Below are positions 41,120 through 50,374 of a DNA stretch of 64,000 nucleotides, piece after piece (positions within the stretch are counted from its first letter, which is position 1; each line of letters opens with the position of its first letter). The notes under the pieces are model-generated. The model had not been told where the DNA came from and made no database searches. It saw nothing but the letters and a program-made list of their open reading frames with translations. This DNA is from an uncultured Muribaculaceae bacterium (GTDB lineage: Bacteria; Bacteroidota; Bacteroidia; Bacteroidales; Muribaculaceae). The position numbers and the translations under genes are program-made. The stretch is taken from contig CAJTME010000007.1 of assembly GCA_910577315.1 (NCBI GenBank), positions 62,001-126,000 on the forward strand, in the 5' to 3' direction.

Positions 41120-43324
41120 TCAGTCGCTATACATCAGCGCCTCGACAATGAGTTTTAATCCCGAGGTGTCGATTCCCGCGTCGGCAAGGATATGACGGTC
41201 AGCGTTGAGGTCGGCCTCGAGCGCAGCCACTCCACGCCCCTCGTAAGCCGCCGACAGACGATAGAAATTCATGGCCTCGCGGAGATTGCCCGATGCCCAG
41301 GAGACATGGCCGGCGTTGAGGTAATCCTCTGCGATTGCACCGCGGCCTATGATTTTTTCATAGGTCTGCACCGCCTGGTCATACTTGCGGTTGAGGAACT
41401 GCGTCCAGGCCAGCCCGCGCAATGGTTTTAATGAGTCCGGCATTAAGTAGGCAGCCTTGTGGAACTGAGCCTCGGCCTTGTCATGCTGGCCGGCCTCGGT
41501 GAGTGCATAGCCGTAGTTGAGGGCTACGTTGGGGTCGTCGGGAAGCATGTCGGCAAGTCGACGGTAATATCCGGCGGCACGTTCGGCGCGACCCTCGCGT
41601 CGCAGGGCTCCCGCAAGGCGCCGGAGGGTCCATTGCGAACCACCGTCGAGCAGTTCCGCCTCCTCATAGCGCGATATGGCACCGAGGGTGTCGCCCTCAC
41701 ATTCAAGGGCATATCCCCATTGCTGGGAGCGACGCGCCTCGGGCATCGACACAGCGTCGAGGCGTCCGAAAGCCACAGCGGCCTCGTGCCAGAATTTATG
41801 GCGGAAATAAAAGTCGGCGACAGCTGCAAGAAGTTCCTCATCGTTGAATCCGGCGGCAAGCGCGTCTACTTCGAGCATCGACGGCGCACCCCCGAAAATA
41901 TTGAAGAACTCGCCCTTGCGGCGGAACAGTTTGTAAAAGCGGTAAAGGTTCTGTATGTATTTGTTCACGATATTGCGCCTGACGGCCATATCAGAAGCCT
42001 TCTCAACTTCCGAAAGCATGTCGCGCATCTGCTCGGACTGCATTTTTATCGCCTGCATGGCAGCTTCGCGCTGGGCCTGCGGGATGGCGCTGAACGACAG
42101 CGCCACGGAATATTTGTCGCTGTCACATAGGATTGGCATGCGGCTGAGCAGACTGCCCATGGCGCCGTCAAACGAATCTGCCGACGCGACCGCCGAATGG
42201 GTGTCGACAAACGGCATGAACCAGTTGACGATGTCGGAAAAGAACGGGAACTGCTTCATGTGGCTGAACGAGCCCATGAACACATCGCCCCCCTCGGCCT
42301 GGATTTCAGAAAGTTCGCGCAGGCTGCGGGCCATGTCGCTGCCCGCGATTTTTTCCTCGATTTTTTCCCATTCGGGATTGAATCCGTCGGCAAGCGATTC
42401 GAGGTCAAAGTCGCCAGCCTGGAGTTTGGCGCGTATTTCCGGGTCGATTTTCATAAGCGACGGGAACACCTCTTTGTTCATCTTGTCGCTTATGCGGTCG
42501 GTCTCGCACGCACGCATGAATTCAATGGCGGCTGTGGCGAAGTCCTTGTTCCACATGGGCGATTCCTTGGCGGCGGCCAGGACGTTGGCCACGTTGGGAG
42601 GCACAGGGCGTGCCTTAAACCTGTACATGGCCGCAAGAGCCCCGACAAAAGCCCGCATGCCGACTTCGGCATCGGTGGCCGACATGTAGGTTGCAAGCAG
42701 GAATTCCAGGCGGCGCGGGTCGTAAAATTCGAGCAGGCCGAGCGTCATCGCGCTGACGGCCACCGCCCGGGCATGGGCGGGAAACGGTACCACAGCCGAA
42801 TCGTCGGCAAGTTCGCGCGCGGCGGCGATGTCGTCTGCCGAAAGGGGATGGGTAACCCACAGGCGGTTGAAAATGTCGCGCAGCAGGTTCTCGGCGCCAC
42901 GGGTGCGCTGAGGGTCGGCAATGCTCTCAAAATCGTTGTCGAGGCGCCGCAGCTCGACACGGTAGGCATCCACAAGGCTACGGACGCTCTCGTTCTGGCG
43001 GGTGCCTATGGTCCGGGCTGTGTTGTAATACAGCGCGGGGTTCTCGGCCATGAAAGCGCGGCGCGTGAGCACATCCACTATGCCGAGGGCGTCATTCACG
43101 ATTCCGGCGTAAATGGCTTCGCGTCCGGGATCTTCCGCACCCGAAGCCACGTACCGCAGCATGTTGCGGTAATTGTCCTCCAGCCGGTCGATGCCCGAGG
43201 TGATTTCCCAGGTCATACCCCCCTCGCTGAACGCACGCATGGCGGCAAACGCCTCGCTCAACGCGCCCTCACGGATTTTCAGGCCCATGCGGTTTTTGAA
43301 ATTCTTTATTTCGTTAAGTTTCAT
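41120..43324 (-). CDS. Large cytoplasmic TPR protein, coupled to a TetR regulator
   Basis: The 734-residue protein has no signal peptide or membrane segment. The N-terminal two thirds are helical and not recognisable as a named domain. From about residue 500 to 700 there are tetratricopeptide-type repeats (WGYALECEGDTLGAISRYEE, VALNYGYALTEAGQHDKAEA, LRGLAWTQFLNRKYDQAVQT). Its ATG overlaps the stop of the TetR gene as ATGA, so the two are translated together. I recall similar TetR-TPR pairs in other Bacteroidales, but no function is known. A role as the regulated partner or scaffold is only inference. Confidence 0.82.
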   Translation of the reverse strand: MKLNEIKNFKNRMGLKIREGALSEAFAAMRAFSEGGMTWEITSGIDRLEDNYRNMLRYVASGAEDPGREAIYAGIVNDALGIVDVLTRRAFMAENPALYYNTARTIGTRQNESVRSLVDAYRVELRRLDNDFESIADPQRTRGAENLLRDIFNRLWVTHPLSADDIAAARELADDSAVVPFPAHARAVAVSAMTLGLLEFYDPRRLEFLLATYMSATDAEVGMRAFVGALAAMYRFKARPVPPNVANVLAAAKESPMWNKDFATAAIEFMRACETDRISDKMNKEVFPSLMKIDPEIRAKLQAGDFDLESLADGFNPEWEKIEEKIAGSDMARSLRELSEIQAEGGDVFMGSFSHMKQFPFFSDIVNWFMPFVDTHSAVASADSFDGAMGSLLSRMPILCDSDKYSVALSFSAIPQAQREAAMQAIKMQSEQMRDMLSEVEKASDMAVRRNIVNKYIQNLYRFYKLFRRKGEFFNIFGGAPSMLEVDALAAGFNDEELLAAVADFYFRHKFWHEAAVAFGRLDAVSMPEARRSQQWGYALECEGDTLGAISRYEEAELLDGGSQWTLRRLAGALRREGRAERAAGYYRRLADMLPDDPNVALNYGYALTEAGQHDKAEAQFHKAAYLMPDSLKPLRGLAWTQFLNRKYDQAVQTYEKIIGRGAIAEDYLNAGHVSWASGNLREAMNFYRLSAAYEGRGVAALEADLNADRHILADAGIDTSGLKLIVEALMYSD

Positions 43325-43890
43325 TTCTGGATGTCTGACATTATAAATTCAGTAAAGGCTACTATTGCCCGCTTGCGCTCCTCGAGATTTTCCGGATTGA
43401 GCGGCTGAAGGTCGAGCGCCGACACCGCCACATAGATGAATTCTTTAAGCAGCGCGCACCGTTCGGGCCTGAACACGCCTTTCTCGCAACCCTCGGCGAT
43501 GAGGGCCGAAAGCATCGCATTTTCCTTGTCGCGTGCCATCCTGTGCAGTTTGGCGATGCGACGGCTGTCGAATTTCAACCATGCGACAACCGGGGCCGAC
43601 GCCGACGGTGTTACATAACGTTCGAGACGCTTGCGCATGTAGTCGCGCAACCTGCGCTCGACTGGTGCGCCGCTGTCTACGACCTCGCGCAACGCATCAA
43701 CCATGCGGTCGCTTTCCTCCTCGAGCACGGCATTGTAGATTTCCTTCTTGTTTCGGAAATATGTGTAGATGGTGCGCCGGCCCTTGGCCGAGGCTGCGGC
43801 AATATCGTTCATCGTGGTGTGCGCCACGCCCTTGTGGGCAAAGAGCTGCCGGGCCACTTCTATTAATTTCTCGCGGGTCTTACTTGCCAT
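43321..43890 (-). CDS. TetR/AcrR-family transcriptional regulator
   Basis: The 189-residue protein has an N-terminal helix-turn-helix of TetR type (residues about 10-58: ARQLFAHKGVAHTTMNDIAA, then GRRTIYTYFRNKKEIYNAVL) and a helical ligand-binding half that I cannot assign to an effector. It likely represses its own two-gene operon with the TPR protein. It is divergent from dacB, separated by 101 bases in which both genes have -7 elements. Confidence 0.92.
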   Translation of the reverse strand: MASKTREKLIEVARQLFAHKGVAHTTMNDIAAASAKGRRTIYTYFRNKKEIYNAVLEEESDRMVDALREVVDSGAPVERRLRDYMRKRLERYVTPSASAPVVAWLKFDSRRIAKLHRMARDKENAMLSALIAEGCEKGVFRPERCALLKEFIYVAVSALDLQPLNPENLEERKRAIVAFTEFIMSDIQK

Positions 43891-43908
43891 CTATACTTTG
43901 TTTAGATG

Positions 43909-43916
43909 CAAAGTTA
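43909..43916 (-). promoter_or_regulatory. -7 element of the TetR gene
   Basis: On the minus strand this reads TAACTTTG, 18 bases before the start codon. The nearest TTGG (from 43942) is 23 bases away, so the -33 is weak. Confidence 0.5.
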
Positions 43917-43959
43917 CTTTTTTTTCAGCAATTATAGGCCAACATAGCCCATAAATTGT

Positions 43960-43967
43960 TACTTTTG
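43960..43967 (+). promoter_or_regulatory. -7 element of dacB
   Basis: TACTTTTG matches TAnnTTTG, 24 bases before the dacB start; no clear -33 was found. Confidence 0.5.
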
Positions 43968-43991
43968 CAAACAAAAACGACCACATAACGC

Positions 43992-45350
43992 ATGAATCCA
44001 CGTTTTATCCCGGTCGCCGCGGCGGCCATCATCATGGCCGCGCCGATGGCGGAAGCCGATAATTTTTTTGACATAGAGGGCGGCGACGCCACTTCGGTGG
44101 GCGTATACGTCAAGGAGCTTGCCAGCGGCAAAGTGCTGGTAGACCACAATTCTGCTCTCGCGCTCACCCCGGCCAGTGTCACCAAGGCCGTAACCACCGC
44201 CACCGCATTGCAAAAGCTCGGAGCCGACTGGCGCTTCACAACCACAGTCGACCTTTCCGGCTCGCGCTCCACGGCCACTCGCTCGTGCTGGAACGGCAAT
44301 CTGGTCATAAACGCGTCGGGCGACCCCACCCTCGAAAGCAAGGAATTCAAAAGCAATCTCGGATTCACCGACTCAATCATAGCCTCGCTCAAACGCCTGG
44401 GAATATCGGAAATTCAAGGCACCGTAATCATCAAGGAGCACATGGACGACGCAGGCCCCGTGCCTCAGTGGGAAGTTGAGGACCTCGCCTGGGAATATGG
44501 CGCTGGACTTTACGATTTCAACTACGCGGGCAACGTGGTCAGGGCATATCCCAATACCGGCAAAACCGTCCCGGCATCCGACCTCAAAATAACCGTCAAG
44601 CCTTCCGAAGACGGTGGCACGGACCTTATCCGCGGCATAAACTCGGAAAACCTCACCGTGTGGGCAAGCGCCAAAAACCGCCAGAACCAAAAGTGGAATG
44701 TTGGCACAACAATACCAAATCCAGCAGGAGTTTACGTAAAATTGCTTACATCGAAGCTTAAAGCCGCCGGCATCAAGATTTCGGCAAAGCGGGCCAACTC
44801 TGACGAAGCATCCACCCGTGTCTATACCCACAAGTCACCCAAGCTGCAGTCCATCTGCCAAAATCTCATGAAGCGGTCAGACAACCTTTTCGCCGAGGGC
44901 ATGCTCCGCGCCATCAAGCGCGGCGACTCACGCTCCGACTGCATCAAGGCCGAGAAAGCATACTGGACCGACAACGGCGTCAGCGCATCCCGCACAATCA
45001 TCAACGACGGCAGTGGCCTTACACGCGCCAACCGGCTGTCGCCCCGCTTCCTGGGCGACATGCTCGAATGGATGGCCAAATCGCCGAACGCGGCAACATA
45101 TATCGACTTCTTCCCCGTGTCGGGCATCGACGGCACGCTCAAGTCGCTGCTCGCCAAGACCCGCCTGAAAGGACGGCTCGCCATGAAAACGGGCTCGGTC
45201 AGCTCCGTACAGTGCTACGCCGGCTACAAACTCGACCAGGCCGGAAAACCGACCCACGTGGTTGTGATAATGGTGAACGGCTTCTTCTGCAGCCGCGCCG
45301 CCCTCCGCAAGCAAATCGAGAATTTCCTCCTCAAAACTTTTGAAGACTGA
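43992..45350 (+). CDS. dacB: D-alanyl-D-alanine carboxypeptidase/endopeptidase (PBP4 type, S13)
   Basis: The 452-residue periplasmic penicillin-binding protein trims or cleaves peptidoglycan cross-bridges. It has a signal peptide (FIPVAAAAIIMAAPMAEA) and the three active-site motifs: S62-x-x-K65 (TPASVTKAV), SxN in MKRSDNLFAEG and KTG in AMKTGSVSSV. The long insertion between the first two motifs is typical of family S13. It is the first gene of a plus-strand run with an acidic unknown protein and rsmI, with gaps of 2 and 3 bases. Confidence 0.95.
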   Translation: MNPRFIPVAAAAIIMAAPMAEADNFFDIEGGDATSVGVYVKELASGKVLVDHNSALALTPASVTKAVTTATALQKLGADWRFTTTVDLSGSRSTATRSCWNGNLVINASGDPTLESKEFKSNLGFTDSIIASLKRLGISEIQGTVIIKEHMDDAGPVPQWEVEDLAWEYGAGLYDFNYAGNVVRAYPNTGKTVPASDLKITVKPSEDGGTDLIRGINSENLTVWASAKNRQNQKWNVGTTIPNPAGVYVKLLTSKLKAAGIKISAKRANSDEASTRVYTHKSPKLQSICQNLMKRSDNLFAEGMLRAIKRGDSRSDCIKAEKAYWTDNGVSASRTIINDGSGLTRANRLSPRFLGDMLEWMAKSPNAATYIDFFPVSGIDGTLKSLLAKTRLKGRLAMKTGSVSSVQCYAGYKLDQAGKPTHVVVIMVNGFFCSRAALRKQIENFLLKTFED

Positions 45351-45352
45351 TT

Positions 45353-45976
45353 ATGAATACGACACTCAACCGCCTCATCCGCCTTAATGTTGAACTTGAA
45401 GGCGCCCTGCGCGTGGCGGCCGGCCGCCCCTCGCCGGAGGCTCTGGAGGCTGCCCGCGAGAAATTTGATGAAATGACAGCGCTCTTCGCCACTCTCGCCC
45501 CCGCATCAGCAACGGACCAGCACGACGAAGAACAGACGCAGCTGAAATATGACGAGGCGCTAAACGGAGAGGATTCGCCCATGGACGAACCGACCGACAG
45601 CATGGTTCCGGCCGACGGACAGATTGTCGAAACAGACGCAGAAGCCGAGGCCGTACCCGCGGCCACATCCGCCCCTGCCCCCGAAGCTCAACGCGAGACT
45701 CCGGCTCAGGAAAGCCGTCCTATTGCCGTCGACGAACGCATGCTGAAATCAGACCTGCGCAAGTCGTTCACGCTCAACGACAAGTTCCGTTTCCGCCGCG
45801 AACTTTTCGGAGGCGATGACGCTGAGTTCAGCGATACCCTCGACCTCCTCGCCACCATGCACTCGCTCAGTGAAGCCGAGGAATACATCTACGACGACCT
45901 CCAATGGAGCCGGGAAGACGAGAACGTGGCGGAATTCATGGACATCGTGGCCAACTTTTTCAACACCAGAAAATAA
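45353..45976 (+). CDS. Acidic protein of unknown function between dacB and rsmI
   Basis: The 207-residue protein has three visible parts: an N-terminal helical pair (1-45, RLIRLNVELEGALRVAAG), a low-complexity Ala/Glu/Pro linker (about 50-120) and a conserved-looking C-terminal helical domain (about 125-207: KSDLRKSFTLNDKFRFRREL, then LSEAEEYIYDDLQWSRED). There is no signal peptide. Proteins with this C-terminal block occur in many Bacteroidales, as I recall, but without an assigned function. It starts two bases after dacB and ends three bases before rsmI, so it is clearly co-transcribed. Confidence 0.8.
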   Translation: MNTTLNRLIRLNVELEGALRVAAGRPSPEALEAAREKFDEMTALFATLAPASATDQHDEEQTQLKYDEALNGEDSPMDEPTDSMVPADGQIVETDAEAEAVPAATSAPAPEAQRETPAQESRPIAVDERMLKSDLRKSFTLNDKFRFRRELFGGDDAEFSDTLDLLATMHSLSEAEEYIYDDLQWSREDENVAEFMDIVANFFNTRK

Positions 45977-45979
45977 CGC

Positions 45980-46699
45980 ATGGCCGGCAAACTCTACATA
46001 GTCCCCACCCCCGTGGGAAACATGGCCGACATGACACCCAGGGCCGTGGAAGTGCTGACCCAGGCCGACCTTATCCTGGCCGAGGACACCCGCACCAGCG
46101 CCGTGCTAATGCAAAGGTTCGGAATCACAACGCCGATGCAGAGCCACCACAAGTTCAACGAGCACGACACATCCGCCGCCGTGGCGTCGCGCATCGCCGC
46201 CGGACAAACCGTCGCACTGGTATCTGACGCCGGCACCCCGGGCATATCCGACCCCGGTTTCATGCTGTCGCGCGAATGCCGCCGCCTCGGCATCGAGGTC
46301 GTAACGCTGCCTGGTCCCACGGCCTTCGTTCCGGCCCTGGTCAATTCAGGCCTTCCCTGCGACCGTTTCGTATTCGAGGGATTCCTCCCTCAGAAAAAAG
46401 GCCGCGCCACGCGCATATCTACCCTTGCCGACGACGACCGCACCTTCATCATCTACGAATCGCCCCTGCGGTTGGTCAAAACCCTCGAGCAGCTCGCCCA
46501 GGCATGCGGCGCCGACCGCCCGGCCTCGGTCACCCGCGAAATATCCAAAATACACGAAACCACCGTACGCGGCACCCTCGCCGAAATAATTAATCACTTC
46601 ACCGAGAACCCTCCGAGGGGAGAGATTGTTATAATCGTAGCCGGTAAGCCTGACACCGGCCATAAAGTTCACGTCAACAAATACAAACCTGAAAAATAA
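45980..46699 (+). CDS. rsmI: 16S rRNA (cytidine-1402-2'-O)-methyltransferase
   Basis: RsmI methylates the ribose of C1402 in the decoding centre of 16S rRNA using SAM. The 239-residue protein shows the tetrapyrrole-methylase-like fold motifs: LYIVPTPVGNMADMTPRA at the start, AEDTRTS, LVSDAGTPGISDPG and LPGPTAFVPALVNSGLP. It lacks the small C-terminal extension found in some homologues. It is the third gene of the dacB unit. Confidence 0.96.
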   Translation: MAGKLYIVPTPVGNMADMTPRAVEVLTQADLILAEDTRTSAVLMQRFGITTPMQSHHKFNEHDTSAAVASRIAAGQTVALVSDAGTPGISDPGFMLSRECRRLGIEVVTLPGPTAFVPALVNSGLPCDRFVFEGFLPQKKGRATRISTLADDDRTFIIYESPLRLVKTLEQLAQACGADRPASVTREISKIHETTVRGTLAEIINHFTENPPRGEIVIIVAGKPDTGHKVHVNKYKPEK

Positions 46700-46706
46700 C
46701 CGAGTT

Positions 46707-47576
46707 ATGAAAAAATTATTCATCATGGCCCTCGCAGCGGCAGCAGTGCTTTCGTCATGCGACAACAAGGCAAAGGAAGAAGCCGCCGCACAGCAGGCCG
46801 CTCTTCAGGCAGCATCAAAACAGGAACTTCAAGTGGCCGTTGCAGACCGCGACTCACTGTTGAGCCTCGTAAACGACATATCGGCCGGAATGGACCAGAT
46901 CAAGCGTCTTGAAAACATCCTCAGCGTATCAAACTCGTCGGGCGAATCGGCCTCACAGCGTGCCCAGATCCGCTCGGACATCGCCGCCATCCAGGCCACT
47001 CTCGAACAGCGCCGCGAACAGCTCGCACAGCTTGAGGAGAAACTCAACAAATCGAATCTCAACAACGCAAACCTGCGCAAGACCATAGAAACCCTCCGCG
47101 GTCAAATTGACTCACAGTCAGCCGAAATCGAAACCCTCCGCGCCAACCTCGACGAGGCCAAGGCCAAAATCGGAACTCTCAACCAGGCCGTTGACTCGCT
47201 CAACACCACCGTAACAACCGTAACCACCGAACGTGACGCCGCACAGCAGGAAAGCACCGAGCTCAACAACGAACTCAACACATGCTACTACGTGGCCGCA
47301 TCGTCCAAAGAGCTCAAGGAGCACAAGATTCTCGAAACCGGATTCCTCCGCAAGTCCAAACTCCTCAAGGGCAACTTCGACCAGAGTTTCTTCACCACAG
47401 CCGACAAGCGCACCCTCACCGTGCTGAACCTCCACTCCAAAAAGGCAAAGGTGCTCACCAACCAGCCCGCCGGCTCGTATGAAATCATCGACAACAACGG
47501 CCAGAAAGCCCTCCGCATCCTCAATCCCGATTCGTTCTGGGCTCTGTCCAACTATCTCGTAATCGAAATCGACTGA
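46707..47576 (+). CDS. Coiled-coil lipoprotein
   Basis: The 289-residue product has a lipoprotein signal with lipobox (AVLSSC, Cys about residue 18) followed by an acidic segment. A long coiled coil (about 25-180, with repeated TLRGQID/ETLRANLDEA patterns) leads to a C-terminal globular domain (about 190-289: HKILETGFLRKSKLLKGNF, later GSYEIIDNNGQKALRILNP). This layout resembles Bacteroidota proteins that are sometimes named Cbp1-like collagen-binding adhesins, but I am not certain of that link. It follows rsmI by seven bases and ends before a strong terminator. Confidence 0.78.
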   Translation: MKKLFIMALAAAAVLSSCDNKAKEEAAAQQAALQAASKQELQVAVADRDSLLSLVNDISAGMDQIKRLENILSVSNSSGESASQRAQIRSDIAAIQATLEQRREQLAQLEEKLNKSNLNNANLRKTIETLRGQIDSQSAEIETLRANLDEAKAKIGTLNQAVDSLNTTVTTVTTERDAAQQESTELNNELNTCYYVAASSKELKEHKILETGFLRKSKLLKGNFDQSFFTTADKRTLTVLNLHSKKAKVLTNQPAGSYEIIDNNGQKALRILNPDSFWALSNYLVIEID

Positions 47577-47601
47577 TAGGACACGCCGGTTCAATATCAC
47601 A

Positions 47602-47642
47602 ATGGCCTGCCGGACTTTTTTGCCCGGCAGGCCATATTTTTT
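47602..47642 (+). terminator. Terminator of the dacB-rsmI-lipoprotein unit
   Basis: A perfect 12-bp stem (ATGGCCTGCCGG at 47602-47613 with 47624-47635) is followed by A and six T residues. Confidence 0.92.
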
Positions 47643-47686
47643 CCATTATTTTCCATTATTTTATGTGATAACCCGCCAAAAATTCG

Positions 47687-47694
47687 TAACTTTG
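47687..47694 (+). promoter_or_regulatory. -7 element upstream of purH
   Basis: TAACTTTG fits the consensus. A TTATG about 20 bases upstream is a poor -33. The leader to the purH start is about 70 bases, and no riboswitch-like fold was recognised. Confidence 0.55.
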
Positions 47695-47772
47695 CACACC
47701 AATAGTTACTTTTCGCCTCGGAACAGATTGTTTGGAGGTTAACCTCAACCATAAAACTTGCGCTAAAAAGCT

Positions 47773-49305
47773 ATGGCTCAAACAAAAGCGATTAAGACAG
47801 CTCTTATTTCGGTCTTTCATAAAGACGGCCTTTCCGAAATCCTCGCCCTCCTTGCCAAGGACGGCGTGAAATTCCTTTCCACCGGCGGCACCCGCGCCTT
47901 CATCGAGGAGCAGGGCTATGCCTGCGAAGCGGTGGAAGACCTCACCGGCTACCCCTCGATTCTCGGCGGCCGCGTGAAGACCCTCCACCCCAAGGTGTTC
48001 GGAGGCATCCTCGGACGGCGCTCGCTCGAAAGCGACATGACCACCATGGCCGAGCTCGCCATTCCCGAAATAGACCTCGTTATCGTCGACCTCTATCCTT
48101 TTGAGCAGACCGTAGCATCCGGCGCATCCCACCAGGACATCATCGAGAAAATCGACATAGGCGGCATCTCGCTCATCCGCGCCGCCGCCAAAAACTTTGC
48201 CGACGTGGCAATCGTAGCCTCGAAAGGCCAGTACGGAATGTTGCGCGGCTTCCTCGAACAGCACGGCGCCGCCACTACCCTTGAAGAACGCACCGTCCTC
48301 GCCCGCGAGGCCTTCGCCGTCTCATCGGGCTACGACTCGGCAATCTTCGACTACATGGCATCTACCATCGAGGCGCCCGCCGGTGCCCTGCGTCTTGCCG
48401 TCAACGGCGAACGCAGCCTCCGCTACGGCGAGAACCCCCACCAGCAGGCCAACTTCTTCGGCAACTTCGACGCCATGTTCGACCAGCTCCACGGCAAGGA
48501 AATCTCCTACAACAACCTCCTCGACATCGACTCGGCAGTCAATCTTATCGACGAGTTCGGTGCCGAACCCACCGTTGCGATTCTCAAGCACAACAACGCC
48601 TGCGGCCTCGCCACTCGCCACACTCTCGCCCAGGCATGGGCCGACGCACTCGCAGGCGACCCCGTTTCGGCTTTCGGCGGCGTAATCATCACCAACGCCC
48701 CCGTTGACGCTGCCGCAGCCGAGGAAATCAACAAGATCTTCTTCGAGGTCATCATCGCGCCCGAATACTCCGAAGACGCAATGGCAATCCTCACCCAAAA
48801 GAAGAACCGCATAATCCTCCGCCGCAAGGCATGTCCCGGCAATGCCCGCAGCGTGCGCTCGATTCTCAACGGCGTCCTCGTTCAGGACCGCGACCATAAA
48901 GTCGAGACAGCCGAAGACCTCAATGTGGTTTCCGGCACCCTCACCGACGCCCGCGTGGCCGACATGCTCTTTGCCAACAAAATCGTCAAGCACTCCAAGA
49001 GCAACGCAATCGTCCTCGCCAAGGACGGCCAGCTGCTCGGTTCGGGCGTAGGCCAGACATCGCGCGTCGACGCCCTCCGTCATGCCATCGAAAAAGCCCG
49101 TTCGTTCGGGTTCGACCTCAACGGCGCCACAATGGCATCCGACGCATTCTTCCCCTTTGCCGACTGCGTGGAAATCGCCCGCGAGGCCGGCATCGACTCT
49201 GTGATACAACCCGGCGGTTCGATACGCGACACCGACTCGGTGGATTACTGCCGCGCCCACGACATGACCATGGTCATGACCGGGTTCCGCCACTTCCGCC
49301 ACTGA
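47773..49305 (+). CDS. purH: Bifunctional AICAR formyltransferase/IMP cyclohydrolase
   Basis: PurH carries out the last two steps of purine synthesis: formylation of AICAR with 10-formyl-tetrahydrofolate, then ring closure to IMP. The 510 residues comprise an N-terminal MGS-like cyclohydrolase domain (LISVFHKDGLSEILALLAKD, FLSTGGTRAFI, HPKVFGGILGRR) and a C-terminal transformylase domain with the conserved RYGENPHQ, KHNNACG and the family-specific end SIRDTDSVDYCRAHDMTMV. It precedes mreB by 49 bases and may be co-transcribed with the rod-shape genes. Confidence 0.97.
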   Translation: MAQTKAIKTALISVFHKDGLSEILALLAKDGVKFLSTGGTRAFIEEQGYACEAVEDLTGYPSILGGRVKTLHPKVFGGILGRRSLESDMTTMAELAIPEIDLVIVDLYPFEQTVASGASHQDIIEKIDIGGISLIRAAAKNFADVAIVASKGQYGMLRGFLEQHGAATTLEERTVLAREAFAVSSGYDSAIFDYMASTIEAPAGALRLAVNGERSLRYGENPHQQANFFGNFDAMFDQLHGKEISYNNLLDIDSAVNLIDEFGAEPTVAILKHNNACGLATRHTLAQAWADALAGDPVSAFGGVIITNAPVDAAAAEEINKIFFEVIIAPEYSEDAMAILTQKKNRIILRRKACPGNARSVRSILNGVLVQDRDHKVETAEDLNVVSGTLTDARVADMLFANKIVKHSKSNAIVLAKDGQLLGSGVGQTSRVDALRHAIEKARSFGFDLNGATMASDAFFPFADCVEIAREAGIDSVIQPGGSIRDTDSVDYCRAHDMTMVMTGFRHFRH

Positions 49306-49354
49306 TTCCCGTCAATCTCTACTCTTCATTTATACACTCTGACTACAAGACAAA

Positions 49355-50374
49355 ATGGGACTGTTCTCACTCACCAAGGAAATCGCAATCGACCTTGGCA
49401 CAGCCAACACAATAATCATACATAACGACAAAATCGTTATCAACGAGCCTTCAATCGTGGCCCTCGACAACCGCACCGACAAACTCATCGCCGTCGGTAC
49501 CGAGGCCCACCTGATGGAAGGCAAGAACCCCCAGGGCATCCGTACTGTACGCCCCCTCAAGAAGGGCGTCATCGCCGACTTCAATGCTGCCGAACTGATG
49601 ATTCGCGGCCTCGTGAAGAAGGCTTCGAGCAAGAGCAACTGGTTCACCCCCTCGCTCCGCATGGTTGTCGGCATCCCCTCCGGCTCGACCGAAGTTGAAA
49701 TCCGCGCCGTGCGCGACTCGTCGGAACACGCCGGCGGCCGCGACTCATACATGATTTACGAGCCCATGGCCGCAGCCCTCGGCATCGGCCTCGATGTTGA
49801 GGCGCCCGAAGGCAATATGATTGTCGACATAGGCGGCGGCACCACCGAAATCGCCGTAATATCGCTGGGGGGCATCGTGTCGAACAAGAGCATCCAGGTG
49901 GCCGGCGACGACCTCACCGAGGACATCCAGAACCACATGCGCCGCGCCCACAACGTAAAGGTTGGCGTACGCACCGCCGAGCAAATCAAGATTCACGTAG
50001 GCTCAGCCCTCACCGAGCTTGAAAATCCGCCGGAAGACTACATCGTACACGGCCCCAACATGATGACGGCCCTGCCTATGGAGGTGCCCGTAAGCTACCA
50101 GGAAATCAGCCACTGCATCGAAAAGACCATCTCGAAAATCGAAGCAGCCGTGCTGAGCGCCCTCGAGCAGACCCCGCCCGAGCTCTACGCCGACCTGGTG
50201 CGCAACGGCATCTACCTTGCCGGCGGCGGCGCCATGCTGCGCGGCCTTGACAAGCGCTTCACCGACAAAATCGGCATCCAGTTCCACATCGCCGAGGATC
50301 CCCTCCTCTCTGTGGCGAAAGGCACCGGCGTAGCCCTCAAAAACATCGACAAGTTCTCGTTCCTGATCCGTTGA
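49355..50374 (+). CDS. mreB: Rod shape-determining protein MreB
   Basis: MreB is the actin-like filament that guides lateral cell-wall synthesis at the inner membrane. The 339-residue protein has the actin-fold signatures: IAIDLGTANTIIIHND (phosphate 1), DIGGGTTEIAVISLGG (phosphate 2) and LAGGGAMLRGLD (adenosine motif). It heads the set mreB-mreC-mreD-PBP2-rodA. Its stop codon overlaps the presumed mreC start. Confidence 0.97.
   Translation: MGLFSLTKEIAIDLGTANTIIIHNDKIVINEPSIVALDNRTDKLIAVGTEAHLMEGKNPQGIRTVRPLKKGVIADFNAAELMIRGLVKKASSKSNWFTPSLRMVVGIPSGSTEVEIRAVRDSSEHAGGRDSYMIYEPMAAALGIGLDVEAPEGNMIVDIGGGTTEIAVISLGGIVSNKSIQVAGDDLTEDIQNHMRRAHNVKVGVRTAEQIKIHVGSALTELENPPEDYIVHGPNMMTALPMEVPVSYQEISHCIEKTISKIEAAVLSALEQTPPELYADLVRNGIYLAGGGAMLRGLDKRFTDKIGIQFHIAEDPLLSVAKGTGVALKNIDKFSFLIR

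Noticed and set aside
42197..43408. 403-codon open frame on the plus strand
   Set aside because: Antisense to the TPR protein and the TetR gene, with composition expected of a shadow frame.
48322..49302. 326-codon open frame on the minus strand
   Set aside because: Antisense to purH; no motif.
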